Source: Saccharibacillus alkalitolerans
GTDB lineage: Bacteria > Bacillota > Bacilli > Paenibacillales > Paenibacillaceae
Reading direction: 5' to 3'
DNA length: 64,000 bases
Assembly: GCF_011090185.1 (NCBI RefSeq)
Contig: NZ_JAAFGS010000001.1
Coordinates: forward strand, 1,240,001 to 1,304,000
Shown here: positions 27,435 to 36,007 of the stretch, piece after piece
Layout: every line of letters begins with the position of its first letter
Position numbering within the stretch: position 1 is the stretch's first letter
Notes under the pieces: generated by a model
Seen by the model: the letters and a program-made list of their open reading frames with translations, nothing else
Told to the model about the DNA's origin: nothing
Database searches by the model: none
Made by a program: the position numbers and the translations under genes

Positions 27435-27565
27435 ATCTATCCCGCTCGCTTTCCATTGATTGGTTATGTCCTAATTTTCACACCCGTTTATTGTAGCGTG
27501 AAATAAGGAGAGGAACAAGTCTCTACCTGTTTTAACCCTACCGGATACGTCTTCGGCTGCCTACC

Positions 27566-27988
27566 TTACGTATCGCCGCTCAGCTTGTTGAACGCCCGGC
27601 GCGCATTTTGCAAAAAGACCTGCCGACGCTTCCGGTCTTCCTCCGAAAGTTCGCCCCGCAAAACATGCTCCGCTTCGGCGATCGCAAGATGCAGGCTCTC
27701 CCTGAGCGCCTCGCGCTCGGCTTCGTCCAGCAGCCCTTTCAGCTTGTCCGTCACGTTCGGCGTGTACGGCATCCGGTTGTATTCCTCGGCGCTGATCGTC
27801 CGCACGTCCAGATACGTATTTTTCACCTCGATGATCGTGCTGGGATTGCGTACATTTTTGTCCGTTTCGACCACGACCTCTTTGCTGACATGGTCCGGAT
27901 AGACGTTGATGATCTTCTGCCTGATTCCCAGCACCCCGCAAATTCGGCTGAATGGAATGCGGTGTACCCGGCTGACTTCGTCCGACAT
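27566..27988 (-). CDS. Uncharacterised 140-aa protein
   Basis: I do not recognise the family. The N-terminal half is beta-rich (HRIPFSRICGVLGIRQKIINVY, then alternating KEVVVETDKNVRN and STIIEVKNTYLDVR). The C-terminal half is a charged helix (DEAEREALRESLHLAIAEAE...EEDRKRRQVFLQNARRAF). There is no signal peptide or membrane segment. The ATG of MSDEVSRVHR is used because AGGAGA lies five bases upstream; a 43-residue in-frame extension upstream has no site. Base composition matches neighbouring genes, and the codon pattern supports a real protein. Confidence 0.65.
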   Translation of the reverse strand: MSDEVSRVHRIPFSRICGVLGIRQKIINVYPDHVSKEVVVETDKNVRNPSTIIEVKNTYLDVRTISAEEYNRMPYTPNVTDKLKGLLDEAEREALRESLHLAIAEAEHVLRGELSEEDRKRRQVFLQNARRAFNKLSGDT

Positions 27989-28153
27989 AGGATTCTCCTC
28001 CGTTCGTTCATCGGTTACTTGACCGCATGTCTCAAGCATATCATAATCCGTGCGAAAACGAGAAAAAAGAAGCCCCTTTCGGCTTCTCGGCGTTAGGTTT
28101 TGCTCTTTTTCTATCAAATTTGAAGAAAATCGATCGAACCGCTTCCCAATCCA

Positions 28154-28197
28154 TTGACAAGGAGTTGGGAATGCTTATATAGTTGTTAAGACAACTA
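28154..28197 (+). promoter_or_regulatory. Promoter and operator of the MFS transporter
   Basis: TTGACA (28154-28159), 18 bp, TATAGT (28178-28183) is a strong sigma-A promoter. Overlapping the -10 is the perfect inverted repeat TAGTTGT-TAAG-ACAACTA (28180-28197), which looks like a MarR-type operator. No such regulator lies next to the gene. Confidence 0.65.
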
Positions 28198-28256
28198 ATT
28201 ATGCGCGTTATTTTTGCCGCTTTGAGCGAACCCATCATTGTAGGAGGACGATTTTT

Positions 28257-29471
28257 TTGCAACAAGAGCGTTTATGGAGCCGCGATTTTCTCACGATAAG
28301 TTTCAGCAGTTTTTTTATTTTTATCAATTTTTATATTTTGGCCGTGACGCTGCCTGAGTATGCGCTGACGCATCTGGGCGGCAGTCCGGACGGCATCGGC
28401 TTGGTCACGACGGTCTTTGTGATCGCCGCCGTTTTGTTCCGTCCGCTGACGGGCAAATGGCTGGATGAGATCGATCGAAAAAAATTGCTCGTGTTCTCGG
28501 TCGTCATGTTCGCGGGCTGCAGCTTTTTCTATTTGTGGGTACCGAGCTACTCGCTGCTGCTCGTGCTGCGTTTCATTCACGGAATCTCTTTCGGGATTGC
28601 GGCGACCACGACTTCGACCGTCGTTTTGGATGTCATTCCGAAGGAACGCAAAGGCGAAGGCATCGGTTATTTCACTCTTTTCATGAGCCTGGCCATGGTA
28701 TTCGGTCCGTTCGTCGGATTATCCGTCTCCGCAAACGCCGGCTACCCGGCGCTGTTCGTATTGATCGCTCTGTTCGCGGTGCTTGCCTGCGTTTGCGGCA
28801 TCGTAACGCCGAGCCCGCAGCATGAACGCCGTCCGAGCGAGCTTGGCGCCTGGAACGTCAACCGGTTTCTGGAATTCCGCGCCGTTCCGATCGCAGCGGC
28901 GGGATTTCTGATCGCTTTTGCTTACGGGGCCATCTCGACTTTCATTTCCGTATATGCCGTTTCGCTCGGCTTGAAAAGCACGGCCAGCTATTTCTTCGTC
29001 GTTTTTGCCGCCGTCGTGCTGCTGTCGCGCCCCTTCACGGGCCGGTTGTTCGACAGGCGCGGAGCGAACGTGCTCGTTTATCCCGGCATTGCGCTGTTTG
29101 CGCTCGGCATGATCGCGCTGAGTCAAGCCGGCTCCGCATTTTTCTTCCTGTTGACGGCCGCGGTGATCGGTCTCGGCTACGGGGCTATCATTCCAAGCTT
29201 CCAAACGCTGGCCATCCAGTCTTCGCCCGCGCACCGAAGCGGACTCGCGACCGGTACGTATTTCGTCTTGTTCGATCTCGGTTACGGACTGGGCTCTTAC
29301 GCGCTTGGCCTTGTCGCTTCTTCGGCCGGTTATTCGGTGATGTACTTGACGGGCGGCATCGCCGCTCTGCTGGCTCTGGCCGCTTATTACGGTCTGCATC
29401 ACCGTTCGCAGCGGCGCAAAGCGCCCGGTCGCGTACAGACCGAGGTGCAGGCGCGCAAAGCTTCAATTTAA
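28257..29471 (+). CDS. MFS transporter
   Basis: A 404-aa major facilitator with about 12 hydrophobic segments. The loop 2-3 motif is GKWLDEIDRKK, a variant of GxxxDRxGRR, and its repeat in the second half is GRLFDRRGANVLV. The start is TTG with AGGAGG upstream. Membrane transport of a drug or metabolite is likely, probably efflux, given the operator on its promoter and the lack of catabolic neighbours. Substrate is unknown. A perfect terminator follows. Confidence 0.88.
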   Translation: MQQERLWSRDFLTISFSSFFIFINFYILAVTLPEYALTHLGGSPDGIGLVTTVFVIAAVLFRPLTGKWLDEIDRKKLLVFSVVMFAGCSFFYLWVPSYSLLLVLRFIHGISFGIAATTTSTVVLDVIPKERKGEGIGYFTLFMSLAMVFGPFVGLSVSANAGYPALFVLIALFAVLACVCGIVTPSPQHERRPSELGAWNVNRFLEFRAVPIAAAGFLIAFAYGAISTFISVYAVSLGLKSTASYFFVVFAAVVLLSRPFTGRLFDRRGANVLVYPGIALFALGMIALSQAGSAFFFLLTAAVIGLGYGAIIPSFQTLAIQSSPAHRSGLATGTYFVLFDLGYGLGSYALGLVASSAGYSVMYLTGGIAALLALAAYYGLHHRSQRRKAPGRVQTEVQARKASI

Positions 29472-29482
29472 GTCGCATGCGG

Positions 29483-29512
29483 AAAGGACCGGAGCTTAAG
29501 CTCCGGTCCTTT
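29483..29512 (+). terminator. Terminator after MFS gene
   Basis: AAAGGACCGGAGC and GCTCCGGTCCTTT form a perfect stem around TTAA. Confidence 0.9.
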
Positions 29513-29597
29513 CTCAATTCGCTTTTTGTCGATAACACTCCGGCTCTTGCCGGATTTGTTCGTTCCGGCGAATCCCGCTTCTTACGACGCGGACGGC

Positions 29598-30317
29598 TTA
29601 CTTCCCGTCCGTGTAAGGCCGGTCGTCGCGTCCGATAATCAGATTCGACGACTGCCGCGTCGGATCGGTCGTATCCCGCAAATCGATGTCGTCCTCGCGG
29701 TCCCGGACGCGATGTCCGGAATGTTCCGGCGCGTCGCGAAGTCCGGCTTCGTTCACCCCGGCAGGCGGCACTCTCTCGTCCACCGGCGCCATGTTCGATG
29801 TGCGCTCCGTACCGTCCGGATCGAAATACGACGTGTTGTTCGCTCCGCTGCGCTCGAAAATTTCGTAAATCTGGCTGCGCATCGCTTCGTCCGCATCGAC
29901 CATCACCAGCACGTCGCCTTGGTGGACGCGCTCATCGTAATACTTGGCCTCCTTCTCCGGAATGCCCAATCCGATTAATCCGCCGGCCAGTCCGCCGATT
30001 CCGGCGCCCAACGTCGCGCCCGCCAAACCTGCCGCTATCGGTCCCGCAGCCAACAGCGGTCCGATTCCGGGAATCGCAAGCGCGCCGAGGCTTGCGATTA
30101 CCCCTGCCGCTCCGCCGAGCGCTCCGCCAGTCAAAGCTCCGGTTGTCATCCCTTCCGGGGCTTTAGTCCCTGTTTCATTGCGAATTTCTTCGGATTCTTT
30201 CGTATCCTTGGCTACGACGGAAATGTCGTCGCGGCTGTATCCGGATTGTTGGAGATCTCGGATCGCTTGTACCGCCTGCTCTTCATGTTCAAAAGTCGCC
30301 GAAATTTTTTTGATCAT
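29598..30317 (-). CDS. General stress protein, YflT-type with glycine-zipper core
   Basis: A 239-aa protein. The N-terminus (MIKKISATFEHEEQAVQAIRDLQQSGYSRDDISVVAKD) matches the YflT/GsiB-like heat-induced stress domain. Residues about 57-118 are a Gly/Ala-rich hydrophobic block with repeated GxxxG spacing (GALTGGALGGAAG, GLAGATLGAGIGGLAGG), which may insert in a membrane or self-assemble. A second small alpha/beta segment (KYYDERVHQGDVLVMVDAD) follows and then a polar tail. A well-placed sigma-B-like promoter lies upstream. The domain type is confident; biochemical role is unknown. Confidence 0.8.
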   Translation of the reverse strand: MIKKISATFEHEEQAVQAIRDLQQSGYSRDDISVVAKDTKESEEIRNETGTKAPEGMTTGALTGGALGGAAGVIASLGALAIPGIGPLLAAGPIAAGLAGATLGAGIGGLAGGLIGLGIPEKEAKYYDERVHQGDVLVMVDADEAMRSQIYEIFERSGANNTSYFDPDGTERTSNMAPVDERVPPAGVNEAGLRDAPEHSGHRVRDREDDIDLRDTTDPTRQSSNLIIGRDDRPYTDGK

Positions 30318-30353
30318 GGTCTGTTCCTCCCCGTATTTTCTGCTTATCCCATT

Positions 30354-30379
30354 TTACCCGATCCAGGTTGCCGTCAAAC
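30354..30379 (-). promoter_or_regulatory. Sigma-B-type promoter of the YflT-like gene
   Basis: On the - strand GTTTGA (30379-30374), 14 bp, GGGTAA (30359-30354), 37 bp before the ATG. This is the best of three such elements in the window. Confidence 0.6.
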
Positions 30380-30439
30380 TTTGCTTAAAAATGGGAAATG
30401 ACTCACCCTCTTTTCTAGGCCTTATCCCCCTTTCTTCTC

Positions 30440-30468
30440 TTGGCGTCCGGACTTCGAGATAGTATTAT
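30440..30468 (+). promoter_or_regulatory. Sigma-A promoter of the PAS-GGDEF-EAL gene
   Basis: TTGGCG (30440-30445), 17 bp, TATTAT (30463-30468), 57 bp before the chosen ATG. Confidence 0.5.
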
Positions 30469-30525
30469 AGGACTATGAGATTTTGGTATCACGGATTTGC
30501 GCGAATAAGGGAGGGCATCTGCACG

Positions 30526-32178
30526 ATGGAAGACAGGAATCAACAGGAACATGACTTGGCCCGGTTCCTTCATGCGCTTGAAGACTGCATTTACGTCATG
30601 GACTGGGACGGCGAGCATTTTCGCTACCGTTACGTCAACCGAGCGGCGGCGGAGCTCAGCGGAATCGGATCCGAACATATGGGACAAACTTTTTTCGAAG
30701 TATTCGGACACGAACCGGAAATGGGCAGGTATCTGCATCACAAATATATGAAAGTTATCGACGAACGCCGAAGCATTCGCTTTGCGGACGGAACGCTGCT
30801 GCCGAGCGGCGCGCTGAGCGGCGAAAGCATCCTCTCCCCGATATTCGGTCCCCGCGAGGAGATCGAGGCGGTCGTTTGTATGACGCGGGATATGGCCGCC
30901 GGCCCGGAGCGCGCGCGGAATCCGCATCATTACGCCTATCACGACGAACTGACCCAATTGTTTAACAGGCGCTTCTTATACGAATTCACGAACAAGCCGT
31001 TCAGCCTGTTCTTGATCGATCTGGATAACTTCAAGAACATCAACGATGCGCTGGGACACGAAACGGGCGATACGCTGTTGATCGAAGTAGCCGAGCGTTT
31101 CAGGCAGTCGTTCGGCGCCCCTTACGTGATCGCGAGACAGGGCGCGGACGAATTTATCATTGCCTGCGACAAGCCGACTCCGTATCCCGAAGAAAAAGCA
31201 AAACTTATCCTCGAAGCGCTCGACAGGCCGTTCCTGCTCAACGATCGCATGATTCGCGTCAGCGCGAGCGTCGGTATCTCTTCGTCTCCCGAACGGACCG
31301 ACCTGTCCACGCTGCTCCGCCAGGCGGATATCGCCCTGTACTATGCCAAAAGCAGAGGACGAAGCCGCTACCATTTGTACAACGAAGCGTTCCGCTACGA
31401 TCAAGTGGTCAAATTCGATTACGAGATCGCCCTCAACCAGTGCATCGAACGCGAAGAGCTGCTGCTGCATTATCAACCGATCTTCAATGCTTCCCGCAGC
31501 AAAGTGGTCGAGGTAGAGGCGCTGCTGCGCTGGAACCTCGGTCATGCCGGTCTCGTGTCTCCCGCCGACTTCATTCCGGTCGCGGAAGAAACCGGCTTGA
31601 TCGTTCCGATCGGCGAATGGGTCATTCGTCAGGTTTGCAGAGACTTTCCGAAGATCAGCGAAAAGTTCGGCCCGGACGTGCGTATCGCCGTCAATATTTC
31701 CCGCGCCCAATTCGAGGAAGAGCATTTTGTCGAACGGTTGAACGCGATCATCGCGGAGGAAGGATTGACCCCCGCCCAGTTCGACCTGGAAGTGACGGAA
31801 ACGCTCGTCATGCGCAATCTCGAGGAAATCTGCGCGACGTTGAAACGGCTCAGAGAACAGGGTTACATGATCTCGCTCGACGACTTCGGCACCGGTTATT
31901 CGTCGCTCGGCATTCTGGCGCAAATCCCGATCGACAAGTTCAAGATCGACCGCTCGTTCATTGTGCAGATGAATCCCGCGGTCATCTCCGCCCTGCTCGT
32001 CATGGCGCGCGCGATGGATCTGGATGTCGTCGCCGAAGGCGTCGAAGACCGCGATCAACTGCTTCGGCTCGTCGATATGGGTTGTCCGAGCATTCAAGGC
32101 TATCTGATCTGCCGTCCGATGGGCATCGAGGATCTGCCCGACGTCGGATTCCCCGATCTCCAAAGCCATGTCGTGTAA
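30526..32178 (+). CDS. PAS-GGDEF-EAL protein, probable c-di-GMP phosphodiesterase
   Basis: A 550-aa cytoplasmic protein. PAS is at about 10-110, GGDEF-fold at about 135-295 and EAL at about 300-550. The GGDEF signature is GADEF (in ARQGADEFIIACD), a partial match. The EAL domain has EALLRW, NISRAQ, EVTET, DDFGTGYSS, DKFKIDRSF, AEGVE and QGYLICRP, so the catalytic residues are in place and hydrolysis of c-di-GMP is likely. I start at MEDRNQQEH because GGGAGGGC lies about nine bases upstream. It is divergent from the YflT-like gene and monocistronic. Confidence 0.92.
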   Translation: MEDRNQQEHDLARFLHALEDCIYVMDWDGEHFRYRYVNRAAAELSGIGSEHMGQTFFEVFGHEPEMGRYLHHKYMKVIDERRSIRFADGTLLPSGALSGESILSPIFGPREEIEAVVCMTRDMAAGPERARNPHHYAYHDELTQLFNRRFLYEFTNKPFSLFLIDLDNFKNINDALGHETGDTLLIEVAERFRQSFGAPYVIARQGADEFIIACDKPTPYPEEKAKLILEALDRPFLLNDRMIRVSASVGISSSPERTDLSTLLRQADIALYYAKSRGRSRYHLYNEAFRYDQVVKFDYEIALNQCIEREELLLHYQPIFNASRSKVVEVEALLRWNLGHAGLVSPADFIPVAEETGLIVPIGEWVIRQVCRDFPKISEKFGPDVRIAVNISRAQFEEEHFVERLNAIIAEEGLTPAQFDLEVTETLVMRNLEEICATLKRLREQGYMISLDDFGTGYSSLGILAQIPIDKFKIDRSFIVQMNPAVISALLVMARAMDLDVVAEGVEDRDQLLRLVDMGCPSIQGYLICRPMGIEDLPDVGFPDLQSHVV

Positions 32179-32253
32179 AGCCCGTTACCGCAAATTTGCC
32201 GGTCAGGCCGTGAGCAGGCGAATCCGGGATCGGCGCCTTGGAGGCTGCACGAC

Positions 32254-32305
32254 AAAAAAAGCTGCTCCGGACACCGCAAAACGCGATGCCGGAACAGCTT
32301 TTTTT
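32254..32305. terminator. Bidirectional terminator
   Basis: AAAGCTGcTCCGG and CCGGAaCAGCTTT arms are flanked by A-runs and T-runs. It ends the EAL gene on + and the small gene on -. Confidence 0.85.
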
Positions 32306-32349
32306 CGATCCGCCGTATCGTTCTCCATTTCCGGGCGATCCCGTCCGGC

Positions 32350-32505
32350 TTAACGAATCAATCCTACTTTGCGGGCCTGCTCTTCGGTCAAAATAAACTG
32401 TTCGCTTTCCCAGTAATCCTTGTCCTTGTCCAAGCCGAACATGTCGATAATTTGATCCCAGATCTTCCGCTGCATCGCTTCCTGCTGGGTAATCATGATT
32501 TTCAT
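32350..32505 (-). CDS. Small conserved-looking protein, 51 aa
   Basis: A 51-aa acidic/basic helical protein (MKIMITQQEAMQRKIWDQ... ending ILTEEQARKVGLIR). It has no membrane segment. AAAGGAG lies nine bases before the ATG, and a terminator lies close downstream, so it looks expressed, perhaps as the tail of the tag transcript 53 bp upstream. I do not know its function. Confidence 0.6.
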   Translation of the reverse strand: MKIMITQQEAMQRKIWDQIIDMFGLDKDKDYWESEQFILTEEQARKVGLIR

Positions 32506-32558
32506 CGATTTCCGCTCCTTTCGCTTCGGCACGGCCGAGGCCGTCCTCTACCGTGCCA

Positions 32559-33191
32559 TTACCCGATGCGGTGCGGTCCCGACTCGCCTGCGTGACGCGG
32601 CTGCGCCGAAGCCGGCATGCCGCAGCTCTCTCCGAACCGAAAACAGTCTGCCAGATGGTCGTCGACCATGCCCGAGGCCTGCATCAGCGCATAGCAGATC
32701 GTGCTCCCCACGAAACCGAACCCGCGCTTTTTCAAATCCTTGCTCAGCCGGTCCGAAATTTCCGTTCGAGCGGGAACGTCCTCTGGACGGATTCGCCGTC
32801 CCGGAATCGGAACTCCGTCCACGAACTTCCACATATAAGCGTCGAACGTACCGAATTCTTCCTGCACCCGCAAAAAAGCTTTGGCGTTTTTGACGGCTGC
32901 TTCAAGCTTCAAACGGTTGCGAATAATACCCGGATCCGCCATCCATTCGTCGATTTTCCGCTGGTCGAACCCCGCCACCGCTTCGGGATCGAAGCCGTTC
33001 ATGACTTCGCGGTACCTCTCCCTCTTTTTCAACACGGTGTACCAGCTCAGCCCCGCCTGCGCGCCTTCGAGGATCAGCAGTTCGAACCATTTTCGGTCGT
33101 CGTGCACGGGGACTCCCCATTCTTCGTCATGATAACGGATATACAGCGGGTCTTCGTTGACCCAGCGGCATCTTACCGGAAGCTCCGACAT
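32559..33191 (-). CDS. tag: DNA-3-methyladenine glycosylase I
   Basis: A 210-aa base-excision repair enzyme that removes 3-methyladenine from DNA. CRWVNEDPLYIRYHDEEWG is the signature N-terminus, and FELLILEGAQAGLSW follows. Zinc ligands are in place: Cys in VRCRW, His in YHDEEW, and His and Cys in DDHLADCF. The C-terminus has about 25 extra residues. It lies 34 bp after the LTA synthase stop region in the same direction, though the two functions are unrelated. Confidence 0.95.
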   Translation of the reverse strand: MSELPVRCRWVNEDPLYIRYHDEEWGVPVHDDRKWFELLILEGAQAGLSWYTVLKKRERYREVMNGFDPEAVAGFDQRKIDEWMADPGIIRNRLKLEAAVKNAKAFLRVQEEFGTFDAYMWKFVDGVPIPGRRIRPEDVPARTEISDRLSKDLKKRGFGFVGSTICYALMQASGMVDDHLADCFRFGESCGMPASAQPRHAGESGPHRIG

Positions 33192-33225
33192 CCCGACCCG
33201 CTCCTTTTTCCGTAAAGAAATTCGA

Positions 33226-35208
33226 TCATTTCGATTCGCCTAGCCCGCGTTTGGGCAGAACTTTGACATAATCGTCGGACAGCTTCATCAGCTTCAGAAC
33301 ATATTCGTAATCTTCGCGGTAAGGCTCGAGATCCTTGACCGGCTCGTGCGTGTCCAGATAAACGGCTTTTCCGTCGTCGAACCCTTCTCCCGGCACAAAG
33401 AGCACGCCGTCTCCCACAAAAGAGCCGGTCGGCAGGTAATACCGGATTCCGATCACGTTGCGGTCCGTATTGAGCAGATCCCGGCCGAATGCCGTGTACC
33501 GTTCCTTATCCAAGGAAATGCCCAGCAAATTCATCATCGTCGGCACGAAATCCATCTGGCCTCCCGCCAGTTCGATCTTCTGCCCCTTCTCCGCTCCGGG
33601 AACATGAATAAGCAGCGGAATATTGAAGCGGCTGGCATTGGCCTCGTAAGAAATGCCGAGCATCGAAGATACCCATTCCGGGTCGTTCTCCGCCGTGGAC
33701 AACCCGCCGTGATCGCCGTAGACGAACAGCAGCGTATCTTCCCACAGTCCCTTGGCCTTCAAGCTGTCGATCAGCTTCCCGAGCGCGTAGTCCGTATAAT
33801 GCTGGGCATTCATATATCTGCCGAGCTGGGTGCCCTGAAGCCGGTCGGGAATATCGATCTGCGGGAACTCTTCGGGCACGTCGAACGGCGCATGGCTGGC
33901 CGTCGTGACGAATTGGACATAAAACGGAGAGCCGTCCGCCGTCATTTCGTCGATTTTCTCCAATCCTACCCGGTACATTTCTTCATCGGAAGCTCCGAAA
34001 TTGTTGAAATGATCGTTGTTATAGCTCGGTTTGTCATAATAATGCTGGAAACCGAGCGCCGGGTACAGCTGGTTCCGATGCCAGAACGTCGCGCTGTTAA
34101 CCTGGAAAGTCGCCGTTTTGTAACCCTTCTCTTCCAGCAGGCGGGGCGAACTCGGAATCACGCGGTCGCCGTAGCCGGTCGACATCGCGATCTGCGCCGT
34201 CGGATAAATGGACGTGTTCGAGATGAATTCGGCGTCCGACGTGTTCCCCTGTCCGATCTGCTGGTAAATATGCGGGAAGTAAAAGCTTTCTTCTACCAGC
34301 TTGTTCAAATTGGGCGTTACTTCGGTTCCGTCCAGCTTATAGCCGATCGGGAAAGTCTGAAACGACTCCATTTGAACGACAATAACGTTTTTCCCTTTGG
34401 CTGCGCCGAAATGGGCGGGCGATTGGCCGGACGTCCCCGCCGCGGCGGAAGTGTCGGCTTTGTGGTCGACGTAAGGGAAGGTCTGCTGCAGCTTTTTGAC
34501 CTGCGTCGCGATCTCTTCAGGCGAAGTCGAGGCGATAAAGTCGCGCTCTTTGCGATTTTCGATCGCCGTACTGACCTGGTAGTTCAAAAAGCCGATGTTT
34601 TCCGCACGTACGATTTCGTTGCTGATCGCCGAGCCGCGGTTGATCCATACGCCCGACAGCAGCAGGCAGACGATCAGCAGCGCGGACACGACGACCCGGC
34701 TCATCCGGGTAGCGGCTTCGTTCCAAACGCGCGGATTCGCTCCTCCGCCGAAGGACAAAGTTTTTCGCGATCTGCGCCGGCCGATTCGGACAAAAGCGGC
34801 CCGGACAAGCATGACGGCCAGATCGGCGAAGAACAGGAAATATACAGGCTTAATCAACCCTCCGAGCACGTTGCCCACTTCGGGAACCTGCCCCAGCGAT
34901 CCCAGGACGATATAAGTCGGAACGGAGCCGAAATAAGAATGATAGACGGCCGCCGAAAAAAACATGACAGACAGAAGTAGATTGACGGGCCAGGCGACCC
35001 GCTTCTTCCAGCGGCGGGGAATCAACAGCTCCAGCAGGCAGGTCAATCCGAGCGCCGTCAGCAGATCGATAAAGATACCGCCGAGTTCAAACTCGGAGAA
35101 GAAAAACCAACGCAGCAGAAGCAGCTTGACGAACAAGAGGCAGGCCGAGGTCAGAAAAAAACGATCGGGCTTGCGGCTTGTTTGAATTTGCTTCGAAATC
35201 AGTTTCAT
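33226..35208 (-). CDS. LTA synthase family protein
   Basis: A 660-aa membrane enzyme with five N-terminal helices (to about 200) and an extracellular sulfatase-like domain (about 265-620). Metal and catalytic residues are in VVQMESFQTF (Glu), QGNTSDAEF (nucleophilic Thr) and YGDHGGLS (Asp, His). Such enzymes polymerise glycerol phosphate from phosphatidylglycerol onto a glycolipid, or act as primases. I cannot tell LtaS from its paralogues. A near-perfect promoter (TTGACC-17-TATAAT) lies upstream and overlaps PhoP-like repeats. Confidence 0.92.
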   Translation of the reverse strand: MKLISKQIQTSRKPDRFFLTSACLLFVKLLLLRWFFFSEFELGGIFIDLLTALGLTCLLELLIPRRWKKRVAWPVNLLLSVMFFSAAVYHSYFGSVPTYIVLGSLGQVPEVGNVLGGLIKPVYFLFFADLAVMLVRAAFVRIGRRRSRKTLSFGGGANPRVWNEAATRMSRVVVSALLIVCLLLSGVWINRGSAISNEIVRAENIGFLNYQVSTAIENRKERDFIASTSPEEIATQVKKLQQTFPYVDHKADTSAAAGTSGQSPAHFGAAKGKNVIVVQMESFQTFPIGYKLDGTEVTPNLNKLVEESFYFPHIYQQIGQGNTSDAEFISNTSIYPTAQIAMSTGYGDRVIPSSPRLLEEKGYKTATFQVNSATFWHRNQLYPALGFQHYYDKPSYNNDHFNNFGASDEEMYRVGLEKIDEMTADGSPFYVQFVTTASHAPFDVPEEFPQIDIPDRLQGTQLGRYMNAQHYTDYALGKLIDSLKAKGLWEDTLLFVYGDHGGLSTAENDPEWVSSMLGISYEANASRFNIPLLIHVPGAEKGQKIELAGGQMDFVPTMMNLLGISLDKERYTAFGRDLLNTDRNVIGIRYYLPTGSFVGDGVLFVPGEGFDDGKAVYLDTHEPVKDLEPYREDYEYVLKLMKLSDDYVKVLPKRGLGESK

Positions 35209-35251
35209 GAATGATATACCTTCTTTGACTAAAAAGTGGATTCAACAACTC

Positions 35252-35295
35252 ATTATAAAACACTCTCTTTACATGGTCAAAACATTGGCTTTACA
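35252..35295 (-). promoter_or_regulatory. LTA synthase promoter overlapped by PhoP-like repeats
   Basis: On the - strand TTGACC (35280-35275), 17 bp, TATAAT (35257-35252). On the + strand TTTACA (35268), AAAACA (35279) and TTTACA (35290) recur every 11 bp, the geometry of a PhoP box, and cover the -35 region. The boxes point away from the gene, which suggests repression if they are real. Confidence 0.5.
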
Positions 35296-35337
35296 AAACC
35301 CCAAAAGTCAGGCTGCTTCGAGCCGAATTACGCAAAA

Positions 35338-35378
35338 AAGAAAGCGCCCCGGGACTCGAAAGTCCCGGAGCGCTTTTT
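35338..35378. terminator. Terminator after phosphoesterase gene
   Basis: AAAGCGCcCCGGGACT and AGTCCCGGaGCGCTTT pair around CGAA, with A-run and T-run flanks. It serves the - strand phosphoesterase. Confidence 0.85.
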
Positions 35379-35389
35379 GGGGAAGCGAA

Positions 35390-36007
35390 TCAAATCTTGG
35401 AATCGGAATAGCAGTGCCGAAATGAGGCGGATTCTCCAATCAGCGTAATGATGCCGAACGAATAACGCTTCAAGCGCCGCTTGTCGGTCGGAGAACCGGG
35501 ATTGAACAGACTGACATTCGGCGAATCGGGGAGGCCGGCCTCTTGGGAAAGAAGCGGAACGTGGGAATGTCCGAACACGATAATGCCGGGCAGCTCTTCG
35601 CCTTCGAATGCCGCCAAGGCATTGGCGGCGGCATTCCCTCGTCCCAAATGTCCGTGAGTCAGCCCGATTCGCCGGCTGCCGACTTCGACAATACGGCGAT
35701 ACCCCCAGCGTTCGACGATTGCCGGACCGTCATTGTTGCCGGCTACGCCTTGAACCGGCGCATAGGCCGCCAGCATGTCGTACACGTCCGGCGAAGTCCA
35801 ATCGCCGGCGTGCAGAATCAGATCGGCATCCTGCAGTTCCTGCACAAGATCCGGCGGAAGCGCTTTGGCCATGCGGGGCATATGGGTATCGGACACCGCG
35901 ACGATCTTGATCGCGTCTGCAGCTTCGGCGGCTTCAAGGCTTTGTCCGTCCGCGGAACTTCCCGTTTTTCTCAAAACGGGTTCCGTCCGCCCTTCGTTTC
36001 GGTTCAT
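35390..36007 (-). CDS. YfcE/MJ0936-type metallophosphoesterase
   Basis: A 205-aa calcineurin-like phosphoesterase. Its metal ligands are DTH (VAVSDTHMP), GDW (ILHAGDWTS), GNND, GHxH (IVFGHSHVP) and THGH, the full set for two metals. The first 30 residues are a polar extension. Members cleave phosphodiesters in vitro; the natural substrate is not known. The ATG overlaps the upstream FhuF-like gene by four bases, so the two are translationally coupled. Confidence 0.9.
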   Translation of the reverse strand: MNRNEGRTEPVLRKTGSSADGQSLEAAEAADAIKIVAVSDTHMPRMAKALPPDLVQELQDADLILHAGDWTSPDVYDMLAAYAPVQGVAGNNDGPAIVERWGYRRIVEVGSRRIGLTHGHLGRGNAAANALAAFEGEELPGIIVFGHSHVPLLSQEAGLPDSPNVSLFNPGSPTDKRRLKRYSFGIITLIGESASFRHCYSDSKI

